In this document: piece by piece, positions 27,669 through 37,140 of the stretch
How the letters are laid out: every line of letters begins with the position of its first letter
Numbering within the stretch: the stretch's first letter is position 1
From: Candidatus Onthovicinus excrementipullorum
GTDB lineage: Bacteria; Bacillota; Clostridia; Oscillospirales; Acutalibacteraceae
Direction: 5' to 3'
DNA length: 64,000 nucleotides
Assembly (NCBI GenBank): GCA_018712345.1
Contig: DVHG01000001.1
Span: forward strand, 35,646 to 99,645
Program-made: the position numbers and the translations under genes
The notes under the pieces: model-generated
The model's database searches: none
Told to the model about the DNA's origin: nothing
The model's input: only the letters and a program-made list of their open reading frames with translations

Positions 27669-30218
27669 ATGTCCGAATCCCTCACCTTTACGACCGACGC
27701 CAACTCCGGAATCGTGCTGAAAAAGAACAGCCTGTTCTGGCAGGGCGGGCAGTACCCCGCCTATATGATCCTGAGCCTGAACCAGATCTGCGAGCTCAGC
27801 AGTATGGTGCTGAAAACGCCCAAAAAGGGCTTTACGCGCTACCGTATTTATACCAGCCTGGACGGCCGTGACTATTCCCTTGCCTACCACAAGACGGCGC
27901 CGGAAAAGTGCCCCGCCGACGGCGAGACGATCCGGCTCAGCGGCAGGGCCGCATATCTGATGGTCTATATCGAATACTGCTCGGAGAGCGTCAATGCGGT
28001 CATTGAGCGCCTTGAGGTCTGCGGTGAGCCCACTGGGGAGCCTGTCCCCGCCGTGCCGGAAATTACGGTTCCCGACTTTGAAAATACCTCCTATGCCGCC
28101 CCGATCACGCCGGAAGATACTGTCCGGGAGGTGTACGGCATCATCGGCCGCGTGCTCGGCCCGGAATACCGGGACTGGTTTAAGCTGGTGCTTGACCCTG
28201 CGGCACAGGGCTTCACGCTGGAGGATGCCGGCTCCCAAATCGGGGTGACGGCCGCCACGGGCGTTGATCTGGCGGCGGGTGTGAACTACTACCTGAAATA
28301 TTACTGCAATGTGTGCATCTCCCAGCAGTCGCGCAACACGGAGATGCCCTTTGAGCCCGTACCCGTGCTGACCCCTGTCCATAAGACGACGCGCGCCGCT
28401 GTGCGCTACGCCTACAACTACTGCACCCACTCCTACACCATGCCCTTCTGGGGCGAGAAGGAGTGGCGGGACGAGCTGGACTATCTGGCCCTGAACGGCG
28501 TGAATGCCGTACTCGATCTGACCGGGCTGGAGGAGGTCTGGCGGCGCTTTTTGACAAGGCTCGGCTACCGCCGCTTTGAGATCAAGAACTTCCTGACCGG
28601 CCCAGCCTATTACGCCTGGCAGTACATGGCGAATATCTCCGGCTTCGGAGGACCGATCCATGACTCCTGGTTTGAGGAGCGGACGGAGCTGGCGCGTAAA
28701 AATCACCGGATCATGCGCACGCTCGGCATGTCCCCCATCCTCCAGGTCTACAACGGGATGGTCCCGGCCGATATTGAGGAGAAGCGCCCCACAGTCAAGC
28801 TCATGCCCAGCCAGGGGCTGTGGAATGGATTCCCCCGCCCTGCGGCGCTCAAGACAACGCACCCGTGCTATATTGAGCTGGCACGCCTGTTTTATGACTG
28901 CCAGCGCGAGGTGTACGGCGATGTGACGCGTTTCTTTGCCGGGGACCTGTTCCACGAGGGGGGCAACTCCGGGACCATGTCCGTCAGTAAGGCGACGCAG
29001 ATCGTGATGGATCAGCTGCTCGACTACCGCCCCGACGCCCGCTGGATCATCCAGGGGTGGGGTGAAAATCCGCGCAGCTCCATGCTCAGCGGGCTGCGCA
29101 AATACCGCGACCACTGCCTGATTCTGGACCTGTACGCGGAGAAGCGCCCGCTGTGGAAGCAGCGCAAGGAGTTCAAAAAGCGCCCGTGGGCGTACTGCGT
29201 GCTGGTCAACTTTGGCGGGCGGATGGGCGTCAACGGCCCGCTGAAAACCGTGTTTGACGATTTACAGGACGCCATGGCAAACGCCAAATATTTCACGGGC
29301 GTAGGCATCACACCGGAGGCATCCGGTATCAATCCGATCTTTGCGGACATGCTCTTCGACATCATGTGGGGCACGGACCTTACGCTGGACCAGTGGCTTG
29401 AGCACTACGCCCGCCGCCGCTACGGGGAGAGCGAAAACGCCTACCGCGCGCTGAACATCCTGAAAAACACCGCCTACGGCGTGGAGACATGCGGCACGGC
29501 GGAGGGGTCTCCGGACAGCCTGCTCAATGCCCGCCCCTGCCAGGATGTAAAAAAGGCCTCCACCTGGAGCGATACGGATATCCGCTATGACAAGATCCTC
29601 TTTGAACAGGCGGCGCGGATGCTCGCGGAGGACTATGATCGCCTGAGCAAATACGACACCTACTGCTGTGATCTGGCCGATGTACTGCGCCAGGTGCTCG
29701 CCAACGCTATTCAGGAGTACACGCACAAGATCGATGCGGCACTGCGGGCAAAGGATTCCGCATCGTTTGACAAGTATGCTCAGAAGCTGTTGGGCGCCGC
29801 CGACTGGGTGGACAGCATCTCCGCCGCCCGCCCGGAGACGATGGTGGGCACGTGGATCCAGAAGGCAAAGGACCGCGCCGCGGACACGGACGACCTGCGC
29901 CGGTACCTGTACCCGTTCAACGCCCGGGCGCTCATCACCACGTGGGGGGCCCTGAAGCAGGCAAATGACGGCCAGTTGAAGGACTATGCGAACCGTCAGT
30001 GGTCCGGGTTGACAAAGGACTTTTACAAGGCGCGGTGGGCGGCCTACCTGAACGCCGCACGAGAGCAGCTCTCAGGCGCACGTCACCAGGAAACCGACTG
30101 GTTCCCGATGGAGTGGCACTGGGTGCTGGATGAGAAGGAATATCCCACCGCGCCCGTCCCGCTGAACCTGAAATCCGCCGCGGAGAAGATTTTGGAAGAA
30201 TATAGCTGTCAGGAATAA
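27669..30218 (+). CDS. Alpha-N-acetylglucosaminidase, family GH89
   Basis: An 849-residue NAGLU-family enzyme that removes terminal alpha-linked GlcNAc, as found on mucin O-glycans and heparan sulfate. Residues 8-118 resemble a discoidin-type beta-sandwich. The core shows LALNGVNAVLDLTGLEEVW, WQYMANISGFGGP (318-329), MSPILQVYNGMVP (354-366) and the probable catalytic acids Glu430 (GDLFHEGG) and Glu550 (GVGITPEASGINP), 120 residues apart as expected. A helical C-terminal domain follows. There is no signal peptide, so it acts on imported glycans, unlike most bacterial GH89 enzymes that I know. The ATG follows GGCAGGAGGT. Confidence 0.92.
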   Translation: MSESLTFTTDANSGIVLKKNSLFWQGGQYPAYMILSLNQICELSSMVLKTPKKGFTRYRIYTSLDGRDYSLAYHKTAPEKCPADGETIRLSGRAAYLMVYIEYCSESVNAVIERLEVCGEPTGEPVPAVPEITVPDFENTSYAAPITPEDTVREVYGIIGRVLGPEYRDWFKLVLDPAAQGFTLEDAGSQIGVTAATGVDLAAGVNYYLKYYCNVCISQQSRNTEMPFEPVPVLTPVHKTTRAAVRYAYNYCTHSYTMPFWGEKEWRDELDYLALNGVNAVLDLTGLEEVWRRFLTRLGYRRFEIKNFLTGPAYYAWQYMANISGFGGPIHDSWFEERTELARKNHRIMRTLGMSPILQVYNGMVPADIEEKRPTVKLMPSQGLWNGFPRPAALKTTHPCYIELARLFYDCQREVYGDVTRFFAGDLFHEGGNSGTMSVSKATQIVMDQLLDYRPDARWIIQGWGENPRSSMLSGLRKYRDHCLILDLYAEKRPLWKQRKEFKKRPWAYCVLVNFGGRMGVNGPLKTVFDDLQDAMANAKYFTGVGITPEASGINPIFADMLFDIMWGTDLTLDQWLEHYARRRYGESENAYRALNILKNTAYGVETCGTAEGSPDSLLNARPCQDVKKASTWSDTDIRYDKILFEQAARMLAEDYDRLSKYDTYCCDLADVLRQVLANAIQEYTHKIDAALRAKDSASFDKYAQKLLGAADWVDSISAARPETMVGTWIQKAKDRAADTDDLRRYLYPFNARALITTWGALKQANDGQLKDYANRQWSGLTKDFYKARWAAYLNAAREQLSGARHQETDWFPMEWHWVLDEKEYPTAPVPLNLKSAAEKILEEYSCQE

Positions 30219-30244
30219 ACTCGACATATCAACAAAAACAGTAC

Positions 30245-30280
30245 AGTCCCCGGTAGAATGCTTCCGGGGACTGATTTTTT
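30245..30280 (+). terminator. GH89 gene terminator
   Basis: A perfect 9-bp stem AGTCCCCGG / CCGGGGACT followed by GATTTTTT. Confidence 0.88.
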
Positions 30281-30344
30281 GCTTCGCCTTTTCTCCTCTC
30301 TACCACCAGTAGACAGCAAAATAAGCAGTGAAGTTCAGCTTGGA

Positions 30345-31739
30345 TCATCCCGCAGTACCGGGAAGCGTCATGGTCACCATGAACCCGCCCTGGGGGGCGT
30401 GATCCATCTCTACAGTACCGCCGTGCGCCTGTGCGATCTGGCGGACGATCAGCAGGCCCAGGCCGTGGCGCTGTTCGCCGGTGCCAGAATCGTTAAACAT
30501 GTAGTGCGGCGTATTCCGGAGAGATTTGAGCTGGGCGTCCATGACGCCCACGCCGTCATCCGTAACGGTAATGCGGCACCGTTCCCCCTCCCGCGCGACT
30601 GTGAGCGTGATCGTGCATCCGTCCGGATTGTGCACCTGTGCGTTTAAAATCAGGTTGGAGAGTGCGCGTTTGAGCAGATCGGGGTCTCCGTCCACGATGC
30701 ACACCGTCAAATTTTCATCCGTGGCCCACTCGATGGGATACTGCCCCTCCGCATCCATATTTAAAAAGTCCACCGCGATCCCGCGCGCCAGCGCCACCAC
30801 ATTGACCGACTGGCGGTGCAGAGGCTGGACGTTGTACTCAAGCTTGGAGGCCAAATTCAGGTCATTGACCAGATTTTTCATCCGCAGGCTCTGGAGGCGG
30901 ATGATTCCTGCCTTTTTGCGTCCCTCTGCGGGCAGGGACGGGTCCTCCTCCAGCTGGCTGGCGTAGCCCATCACCATGGAGAGCGGCGTGCGGATATCGT
31001 GCGAGACCCCGGCGATCCAGTTGGCGCGCGCAGCGTCCTTCTTTTTCAGCTCATAGTCCTGCGTGCGCAGCTTTTCTGATGCGCGGTTGACAGACTTTGC
31101 CAGTGAGGAGAAGAGCCCCCGCTCCTTGACGTACACCTCCTGCCCTTCGGGCAGTGCCTGAATGCCCCGGATCAGCGGCCGGATCGGGCGCAGGATTCCG
31201 GTGACCACGACAAGATAGATGACCAGAAGCGCGATGATATTGGCGAACAGGAAGATAAAAAGCATCTTTGGCGCGTTGGCAATCAGTTGATAGTCATAGG
31301 TGTTCCACATTAATTTCCAGAGTGCGGTCTTGGGATAGCCCATCAGAATCAGATCGTCCCCGTGCTCAGCCGTGGTGATGGGGTAGTCCGCGATGTAGCC
31401 CCGGACAGCCCAGGAGAGATCGGCAATGCTGTACTGGAGCGGCACCTCCGCCGGCAGGCCGTCGCTGTGCCACACCGCCTGCCCGCTCCCATTTTCGACC
31501 AGAATGGCCCACGCCCCGCTCTGCTCCAGAAGCTGCTGCCCCTCATCGGCAAGGGTGTATGTCTCCCCCTCCTGCGTCAGGGAGGCGGAGACGGACTCGG
31601 CCGCCTTCCACGGGCTGCCGTTGCCGATCTGGTTGCGTGCAAAGCCGATCAGCAGCGCCACATTCAGGATCAGCAGGATCAGCGTGGCTATCGTGAGAAC
31701 GGCGACGAAGCGGCGGATCAGTTTTAAGATACTGCTCAT
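30345..31739 (-). CDS. Sensor histidine kinase of the LanFEG-like module
   Basis: A 464-residue membrane kinase: helix 1 (about 12-34), an extracellular domain of about 120 residues, helix 2 (about 159-182), a HAMP-like linker, HisKA with His247 in GVSHDIRTPLSMVMGY, and a catalytic ATPase domain (NLILNAQVHN; TGEQRHGLGLLIVRQIAQ). The start overlaps the regulator stop as ATGA. It should phosphorylate the regulator at 31736-32455. The pair faces a three-gene ABC transporter, which suggests sensing of a wall- or membrane-active peptide. Confidence 0.92.
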   Translation of the reverse strand: MSSILKLIRRFVAVLTIATLILLILNVALLIGFARNQIGNGSPWKAAESVSASLTQEGETYTLADEGQQLLEQSGAWAILVENGSGQAVWHSDGLPAEVPLQYSIADLSWAVRGYIADYPITTAEHGDDLILMGYPKTALWKLMWNTYDYQLIANAPKMLFIFLFANIIALLVIYLVVVTGILRPIRPLIRGIQALPEGQEVYVKERGLFSSLAKSVNRASEKLRTQDYELKKKDAARANWIAGVSHDIRTPLSMVMGYASQLEEDPSLPAEGRKKAGIIRLQSLRMKNLVNDLNLASKLEYNVQPLHRQSVNVVALARGIAVDFLNMDAEGQYPIEWATDENLTVCIVDGDPDLLKRALSNLILNAQVHNPDGCTITLTVAREGERCRITVTDDGVGVMDAQLKSLRNTPHYMFNDSGTGEQRHGLGLLIVRQIAQAHGGTVEMDHAPQGGFMVTMTLPGTAG

Positions 31740-32455
31740 TTTATCCCCTCCGTAATCAGCTTATATCCGAGCCCTTTAACGGTAATCAGCGAGACCGGCT
31801 TGGAGGGATTGGCCTCTATTTTTTCACGGATGCGGCGGATATGCGCCATCAGAGAGTTCTCGTACCCGTAGGGATTATCACCCCAGACCGCCTCGCACAG
31901 CAGATCAATGGTGACAATCTTCCCCGCGCTGCGCCACAGGGCGCGCAGGAGTTTGAATTCCGTGGCCGTCAGGGGGATACGCTCCCCGTTCCGGATGACC
32001 TGCGCGCGGTCAAAATCCAGCACACAGGCGGCCAGGTGGACCATTCCCTCAGACGGGGCGCTCACCTCCCGGTAGCAGCGGCGGAGGACAGCGCCCACGC
32101 GCAGGATCAGCTCCCGCGGGAGGAACGGCTTGACAATGTAGTCATCCGCCCCAAGGCCGAGGCCGCGGAATTTATCCTCATCCTCCCCGCGTGCGGTGAG
32201 AAAGAGTACCGGGATATCCGTCATTGTACGCAGCTGTTCCAGCAGGGAATAGCCATCCCCGTCCGGAAGCATCACGTCCAGCAGAGCGAGGTCCGGCCGC
32301 CACTCCCGCGCGACATTGAGCGCCTCATATACCGTTTTGGCCGTTTTTAAGCGTGTATACCCTTCCGCCTGTAAAATCAGCTGTACCATATTCAACAGAT
32401 CCTGCTCATCGTCCACGAGCAGGATCTTTTTTGTTTTCAAATATTCGGAACTCAT
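31736..32455 (-). CDS. OmpR-family response regulator of the LanFEG-like module
   Basis: I start it at the ATG at 32455 (AGGTGA 5 bases ahead), giving 239 residues. The longer frame upstream runs through the divergent ABC gene and is not coding. Receiver: LLVDDEQD, phospho-Asp in LALLDVMLPDGDGY and Lys in VKPFLPREL. Winged helix: LTATEFKLLRALW...NSLMAHIRRIREKI...TVKGLGYKL. It is coupled to its kinase. The TGTAAGG direct repeats in the divergent intergenic region (32520-32537) are the natural candidate for its binding site. Confidence 0.93.
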   Translation of the reverse strand: MSSEYLKTKKILLVDDEQDLLNMVQLILQAEGYTRLKTAKTVYEALNVAREWRPDLALLDVMLPDGDGYSLLEQLRTMTDIPVLFLTARGEDEDKFRGLGLGADDYIVKPFLPRELILRVGAVLRRCYREVSAPSEGMVHLAACVLDFDRAQVIRNGERIPLTATEFKLLRALWRSAGKIVTIDLLCEAVWGDNPYGYENSLMAHIRRIREKIEANPSKPVSLITVKGLGYKLITEGIK

Positions 32456-32519
32456 TGCGTTCACCTCACGTGTAACAGTATACCACATGGGAACAGCGGC
32501 GGCAGCGGATTTTAGGAAA

Positions 32520-32574
32520 TGTAAGGTTATTGTAAGGCGGCTGGAAAGGGGGCGCAAGGTGCAGCGGGTATGAT
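32520..32574 (+). promoter_or_regulatory. Candidate operator and promoter of the LanFEG-like operon
   Basis: TGTAAGG occurs at 32520 and 32531, exactly 11 bases apart, and further AAGG blocks follow at 32546 and 32556, keeping roughly one helical turn. A good -10 box TATGAT (32569-32574) has no -35 match, as expected for an activator-dependent promoter. Read on the other strand the repeat is CCTTACA, similar to the CTTTAC/CTTAAAC units at 5287. Confidence 0.45.
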
Positions 32575-32603
32575 AGGTCCAGCGAAACGAAAGGAGCGCA
32601 AGC

Positions 32604-33359
32604 ATGAACATGATTGAAACGCAAAACCTGACCAAGCGGTACAAGGACTTTACCGCTGTATCCAACTTGAATTTGCACGTCCAAAAGGGGCGCATATACG
32701 GATTCCTCGGCCCGAACGGCGCGGGAAAATCCACCACCATGAAGATGCTCCTCGGCCTGACGGCTCCCACTTCGGGGACCTTTACGGTGAACGGGATGAC
32801 CTACCCCGGCGACCGGATGCGGATCCTGCGGCAGGTGGGATCATTCATCGAGTCGCCCGCGTTTTACGGGAACCTGAGCGGGGAGGAAAATCTGGAGATC
32901 ATCCGGAAGATCCTCGGCGTGCCGAAGATCTGCGTATCCGAGGCGCTGGAGACCGTGGGGCTGACCGATCACCGTAAGCGGCTGGCCAGGAAATACTCCC
33001 TGGGCATGAAGCAGCGGCTGGGGCTGGCGGAGGCGCTGATCGGCCAGCCGCCCGTCCTGATCCTCGATGAGCCGACCAACGGGCTGGACCCGGCCGGCAT
33101 CCATGAGATCCGCACGCTGATCCGCTCCCTGCCCCAGCGGTATGACTGCACGGTGCTCGTCTCCTCCCACCTGCTCAGCGAGATCGAGCTGATGGCGGAC
33201 GACGTGGGGATCCTCAACCACGGGCGCCTGCTGTTTGAGGGGACGATCCCCCAGTTAAAGGACCATGCCGCTCAGATGGGGCTGCCCGTGGACAATCTGG
33301 AGGACACCTTCCTGGCGATGATTGAGGAGGACAACCGGAATCGGAGGGACGCGCGATGA
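32604..33359 (+). CDS. ABC transporter ATPase, lantibiotic-immunity (LanF) type
   Basis: A 251-residue ATPase: Walker A GPNGAGKST (about 36-44), Q-loop, signature YSLGMKQR, Walker B VLILDEPTNGLD and switch His in VSSHLLSEI. The short C-terminal extension and the two small permeases that follow match LanFEG systems, which pump lantibiotics out of the membrane for immunity or resistance. No lantibiotic precursor or modification genes are nearby, so resistance to foreign peptides is the likelier role. The ATG has AAAGGAGC ahead and the stop overlaps the next start as ATGA. Confidence 0.93.
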   Translation: MNMIETQNLTKRYKDFTAVSNLNLHVQKGRIYGFLGPNGAGKSTTMKMLLGLTAPTSGTFTVNGMTYPGDRMRILRQVGSFIESPAFYGNLSGEENLEIIRKILGVPKICVSEALETVGLTDHRKRLARKYSLGMKQRLGLAEALIGQPPVLILDEPTNGLDPAGIHEIRTLIRSLPQRYDCTVLVSSHLLSEIELMADDVGILNHGRLLFEGTIPQLKDHAAQMGLPVDNLEDTFLAMIEEDNRNRRDAR

Positions 33360-34081
33360 CCTTTCAGCTGGAACTCAAAAAACTCAAACGGACCGGATTT
33401 TTCCCGGCAATTCTGGGGGGTGGGCTGATCGCCGCCGCATTCCCAATTCTCAACACAGCCGCGCGGCCGGAGATGTTTATCAGTCAGCCGCTCCCGGCGC
33501 TGGATATCCTGATGAACGCCAACAGTCAGATGATCGTCATGCTCAACCTGTGTCTGGCGGTGATCGGCGCGTGCATGATATATCACACGGAGTTCTCCGG
33601 CAACGCCATGCAGAAGATGGAGAGCCTGCCGGTCAGTGTCGGGAAGCTCTTTTTTGACAAGACGGCGATCCTGCTGATCGCATTGTTCGCGGCGCTGCTG
33701 ATTGAGCACATGGCGCTGGCGTTCTGCGCGCTTTACTGGTTCCCCGAGCAAAGCGGCCTTTTCACGGCGCTGCTCAAGAATCTGGAATATTCCTTTGCGC
33801 TGCTGATCCCACCGTGCATCATTCTGATGATCTTTTCCTCCCTGTGCCGGAACATGTGGATCACACTGGGGGCCGGTGTGATCTGCATCTTCACGGTCAG
33901 CGTCCTGCCGACCGATAACAGGATTCTCTCCTTCTTCCCGTTCTCCCTGCCATTCCAGACGCTGGCGGGCGCAGAGGACGCCAACTGGATCTTCGTCACG
34001 CTGGCGGGCTGTGCCGCCGAAATCGTGCTGGCCGTACTGGCAGAGGCCGTCATCTTAAAAGTCAGGAGGCACTGCGCATGA
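33356..34081 (+). CDS. ABC permease subunit, LanE type
   Basis: A 241-residue protein with about six hydrophobic segments, beginning MTFQLELKKLKRTGF, the short basic amphipathic start common to LanE/LanG permeases. It overlaps the ATPase stop and the next permease start by ATGA on both sides, so the three subunits are made in equal amounts. It should form a heterodimeric membrane channel with the next gene product. Confidence 0.88.
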   Translation: MTFQLELKKLKRTGFFPAILGGGLIAAAFPILNTAARPEMFISQPLPALDILMNANSQMIVMLNLCLAVIGACMIYHTEFSGNAMQKMESLPVSVGKLFFDKTAILLIALFAALLIEHMALAFCALYWFPEQSGLFTALLKNLEYSFALLIPPCIILMIFSSLCRNMWITLGAGVICIFTVSVLPTDNRILSFFPFSLPFQTLAGAEDANWIFVTLAGCAAEIVLAVLAEAVILKVRRHCA

Positions 34082-34845
34082 GCTTTTTAAAACTGATCGG
34101 GGTGGAGCTGAAAAAGATCCGCCGCTCCCATATCTTCTGGATTTTGCTGATCCCGGTGATCCTGCTGTGGATCCCGACGCTCATCAATTACGATTTTATC
34201 ATGAATCCTGCGACCGACGGGCTCTCCCCAGAGCACAATTTCTTCATCCAGAGCTTTATGGGGCTGGCGTGGTTTATGTTCCCGGCGTCGATGGTCGTCT
34301 GCACGGTGCTCCTCATTCAGACAGAGCGCGGCCACGGCGGGATGATGAAAATGCTCGCCCTGCCCGTCTCTCCGGCGGCGCTGTGCATGGCCAAATTCGT
34401 TGTCCTGCTCCTGCTGGCGGCCGTGCAGGTGGCGCTGATGACTGCATTCTACTATCCCTGCGCGGCGATTGCCTCGCATTTGAACGACTATAACCTGATC
34501 CTCTCTCCGCTGTTCGTCCTGCGGGAGGCCGGGATCTTCTATCTGTCCGGCATACCGATGGCAGCCGTCTTCTGGCTGATCGCCGTGTGCGTACGCACCC
34601 CGATCTTCTCGATGGGAATCGGGCTCGCGTCCATCGTGCCGTCCGTACTGGCGATCAATACCAAGGTGTGGTTTGCCTATCCGATGTGCTATCCGTTCTA
34701 CCGGATCATGATCCTGATGAGCGAGCTCCCGAACGGAGGTACAGTCCACATGGAGCTGATCCCACTGCTCCCGATGGCAATCGGCCTCACAATCGTCTGC
34801 CTGACAGGCGCGTGCCTGTTTTTTGGTAAAAGTGAAAGGAGATAA
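34078..34845 (+). CDS. ABC permease subunit, LanG type
   Basis: A 255-residue membrane protein with about six helices, starting MSFLKLIGVELKKIRRSHIFW, similar in plan to the preceding permease but clearly diverged from it. It is translationally coupled through ATGA. It completes the LanFEG-like transporter. Confidence 0.88.
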   Translation: MSFLKLIGVELKKIRRSHIFWILLIPVILLWIPTLINYDFIMNPATDGLSPEHNFFIQSFMGLAWFMFPASMVVCTVLLIQTERGHGGMMKMLALPVSPAALCMAKFVVLLLLAAVQVALMTAFYYPCAAIASHLNDYNLILSPLFVLREAGIFYLSGIPMAAVFWLIAVCVRTPIFSMGIGLASIVPSVLAINTKVWFAYPMCYPFYRIMILMSELPNGGTVHMELIPLLPMAIGLTIVCLTGACLFFGKSERR

Positions 34846-34851
34846 TCTATT

Positions 34852-35136
34852 ATGAAAAATAAAGTACTCACCGCAATTAGCGCCGTAATGGTGTTCGTCC
34901 CCTGGAGCATCTTTCTCTTTCGCATGCACGACTGGGCACTCCAGTCTCCCACTGCCGAGATCATGATCGGCTGTTACATCGCCTTTATGGTGTTTAGTGG
35001 TATCTTCACCAGTGTGTGCTACGTCAAGGGCGGTGTCAAAAACAAGCTGATGCAGATCTGTATGGTTATCAACGATCTGTACGCCTTCGGCGGCATCGTG
35101 CTCGGCGCGTGGGCAATCTATTCGGCACTCGCGTAG
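34852..35136 (+). CDS. Small membrane protein at the end of the LanFEG-like operon
   Basis: 94 residues with three hydrophobic segments (about 5-24, 35-57 and 70-92). AAAGGAGA lies ahead of the ATG, 6 bases after the last permease stop. I recognise no domain. Its position suggests an accessory or immunity-type role for the transporter, but this is inference from context only. Confidence 0.75.
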   Translation: MKNKVLTAISAVMVFVPWSIFLFRMHDWALQSPTAEIMIGCYIAFMVFSGIFTSVCYVKGGVKNKLMQICMVINDLYAFGGIVLGAWAIYSALA

Positions 35137-35171
35137 GAGAGACGGGAACACTCAGCCTGCGCATTACACAC

Positions 35172-35240
35172 AATAAAACAAGCGTGTGACCTTTTTCCGC
35201 GATATTTTCCCCGCGGAACGGAACACACGCCTGTTTTATT
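35172..35240. terminator. Large bidirectional terminator between convergent units
   Basis: AATAAAACAAGCGTGTG pairs with CACACGCCTGTTTTATT (one mismatch). Inside is a second stem TTCCGCG/CGCGGAA. T runs on both strands allow it to end the LanFEG-like operon and the DUF368 gene. Confidence 0.8.
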
Positions 35241-35254
35241 TTTCCCTGTCGCCG

Positions 35255-36244
35255 TTACTTGTGAAGCGAACCGTGTGCGGCCACATATTTCAGCCCCTGC
35301 AGGAGCAAAATCACACCCCCGCCGAGTATAAAGAACAGGATGTTAAAAGACTGAAGTCCCATTGCGGGCTGAGGCGGATTGAGCGTGGCCGGGCCCATAA
35401 ATACAGCATAGAGAGAGCCAACCATCAGCCCTAGGATCAGATAGACCATCTGCGGCCGAAATCGCTCGATCGCCCTGCGCAGCAATTTGATTCCCAGCAG
35501 AATACCGCAAATCACCCCTAACCCAAAGCAGATCAGCATCGGCAGCGGAGTAAAGTCAAACTGCATCAGACTGTGCAACCCATTGATAATCGGCAAGTAT
35601 GTGCCCATAATCAGCAGCAGTGTCGATCCGGAGATGCCGGGCAAAACCATGGCTGTGATTCCGACCATGCCCGAGAGGAATACGTAAGCCGCACTTCCAA
35701 AACTCATTCCGACTGCGGACAACTGCGTACCGGACGGATGAATCAGCGATACACTGACCACAATCACTGCCCCCAGCAGTACATAGAGACCGGCAAAAGG
35801 ACGGCTGCGCAATGCGGCCCGTTCTTCATAAATTACCAGCGGTATTGAAAAAACAATAAATCCCACGAACAGCGAACTGACTGCGTAAATATGTGTTTCA
35901 AATACACGGGATAGGATCGTGACGGCCAAAATCATCCCAACGATCCAACCAATCCCCAGTTTGAGTAAAAAAATGAGCGCCGCCTTTTTCTGTTTCATTC
36001 TCCCAGTGAACAAATCGTCCAGCGAGACGACAAACCGGTCATAAAATCCCAGCAGGAAAGCTACCGTTCCGCCGGACACGCCGGGGACACTGTCGGCCAG
36101 CGCCATACAGAAGCCGCGTACGGCGTTCAGGAACAGTTCCATTGCTTCCTTGGGAGGATGCTCCACTGCCTGCCGGCGCTCCCTTTCGGCCTGGCGGTCC
36201 TCCCTGCGCTGCTCCCTCGTCCTGCATACAAAAATAACAGGCAT
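35255..36244 (-). CDS. DUF368 family polyprenyl-phosphate translocase (PopT-like)
   Basis: A 329-residue membrane protein with a basic cytoplasmic start and about eight or more helices. The family hallmark GFCMALADSVPGVSGGTVAFLLGFYDR lies near residues 45-71, and a second GMVGITAMVLPGISGSTLLL repeat lies in the later half. DUF368 proteins (PopT) flip undecaprenyl phosphate back across the membrane for reuse in wall synthesis. The family is known to affect sensitivity to lipid-carrier-binding antibiotics. The ATG at 36244 follows GAGGTG. It lies between two envelope-type two-component systems, which suits that role. Confidence 0.92.
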   Translation of the reverse strand: MPVIFVCRTREQRREDRQAERERRQAVEHPPKEAMELFLNAVRGFCMALADSVPGVSGGTVAFLLGFYDRFVVSLDDLFTGRMKQKKAALIFLLKLGIGWIVGMILAVTILSRVFETHIYAVSSLFVGFIVFSIPLVIYEERAALRSRPFAGLYVLLGAVIVVSVSLIHPSGTQLSAVGMSFGSAAYVFLSGMVGITAMVLPGISGSTLLLIMGTYLPIINGLHSLMQFDFTPLPMLICFGLGVICGILLGIKLLRRAIERFRPQMVYLILGLMVGSLYAVFMGPATLNPPQPAMGLQSFNILFFILGGGVILLLQGLKYVAAHGSLHK

Positions 36245-36414
36245 TTATATTCACCTCGCTATAATGATCCAAACAGCCCTTTCCGTTTTGGCTGTACTCA
36301 TCATAGCAGTTTCAATTAAAGCATGGGCAACGGAACAATAAACTCCAGTTAAACAAAGCAGAAACATAAGGGTAATCCCATGGGAAACGGCCTAGCACGC
36401 ACCAAGCCGCTATT

Positions 36415-37140
36415 TTATTTCCCGTCCGGATCCTCCGCCTGCTCATCATCCCCGTGAAAACGATAGCCTGCTCCGCGTACGGTCACAATATATTCCGAGT
36501 GTGAGGGATCCCGCTCAATTTTTTCACGCAGGCGGTTGATATGCACGGAAACGGTTGCATTATCCCCCAGCGCATCGTATCCCCAGATCCTCTCATACAG
36601 GCTCTCCCGACTGAATACGATATCCGCGTTCTGCATCAGGAAGGTCAGCAGCTCATACTCCTTGTTTGTCAGTTCAATCTCTTTTCCGCGGACATAGACA
36701 CGGTGGGAATCCGTGCGTACCCGAATCTCTCCAGCTGAAAGCTCCGGATGTACCGAACGGCTGTCCTCCCCCTTCAATCGGGTATATTGGGCCAAATTGG
36801 CCTTGACATGGGCAATAAGAACATTGGGGGAAAACGGCTTGGTGATATAGTCATCCGCACCGATTCCAAGCCCGCGGATCTTGTCAATATCATCCAACCG
36901 TGCCGTCACCATGATAATGGGAATATCCAGTGTCTTGCGAAGTGTGCGGCACACGGAAAACCCATCCATACCGGGAATCATCACATCAAGCAGAATCAAA
37001 TTATAGTGCCCCGTCCGCCCCATGGCGATTCCATCCGGCCCTGTAGAGGCAATATCCACCTCAAACCCATTGACCGTCAGATAGTCCCGCTCAATAGCAG
37101 CAATGGATTCATCGTCCTCAATGATTAAAATTCTTTTCAT
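36415..37140 (-). CDS. OmpR-family response regulator (third system)
   Basis: 241 residues. Receiver: LIIEDDES, phospho-Asp in LILLDVMIPGMDGF and Lys in TKPFSPNVL. Winged helix: LTNKEYELLTFLM...VSVHINRLREKIERD...TVRGAGYRFH. The start lies inside the last codons of the kinase gene (23-base overlap) and has AAGGGGAGA ahead, so translation is coupled. The order here is kinase first, then regulator. No transporter is adjacent. Confidence 0.93.
   Translation of the reverse strand: MKRILIIEDDESIAAIERDYLTVNGFEVDIASTGPDGIAMGRTGHYNLILLDVMIPGMDGFSVCRTLRKTLDIPIIMVTARLDDIDKIRGLGIGADDYITKPFSPNVLIAHVKANLAQYTRLKGEDSRSVHPELSAGEIRVRTDSHRVYVRGKEIELTNKEYELLTFLMQNADIVFSRESLYERIWGYDALGDNATVSVHINRLREKIERDPSHSEYIVTVRGAGYRFHGDDEQAEDPDGK

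Noticed and set aside
27624..29114. Minus-strand frame of 496 codons opposite the GH89 gene
   Set aside because: The plus-strand frame has a perfect promoter, a ribosome site and clear NAGLU motifs; the reverse frame is a shadow.
32456..32770. Upstream extension of the response regulator at 31736-32455
   Set aside because: It would overlap the divergent ABC ATPase gene and its promoter. The ATG at 32455 has a ribosome site and gives the usual length.
32604..35136. A full lantibiotic biosynthesis cluster
   Set aside because: Only transporter and regulatory genes are present. No precursor peptide, dehydratase or cyclase gene was found within the window.
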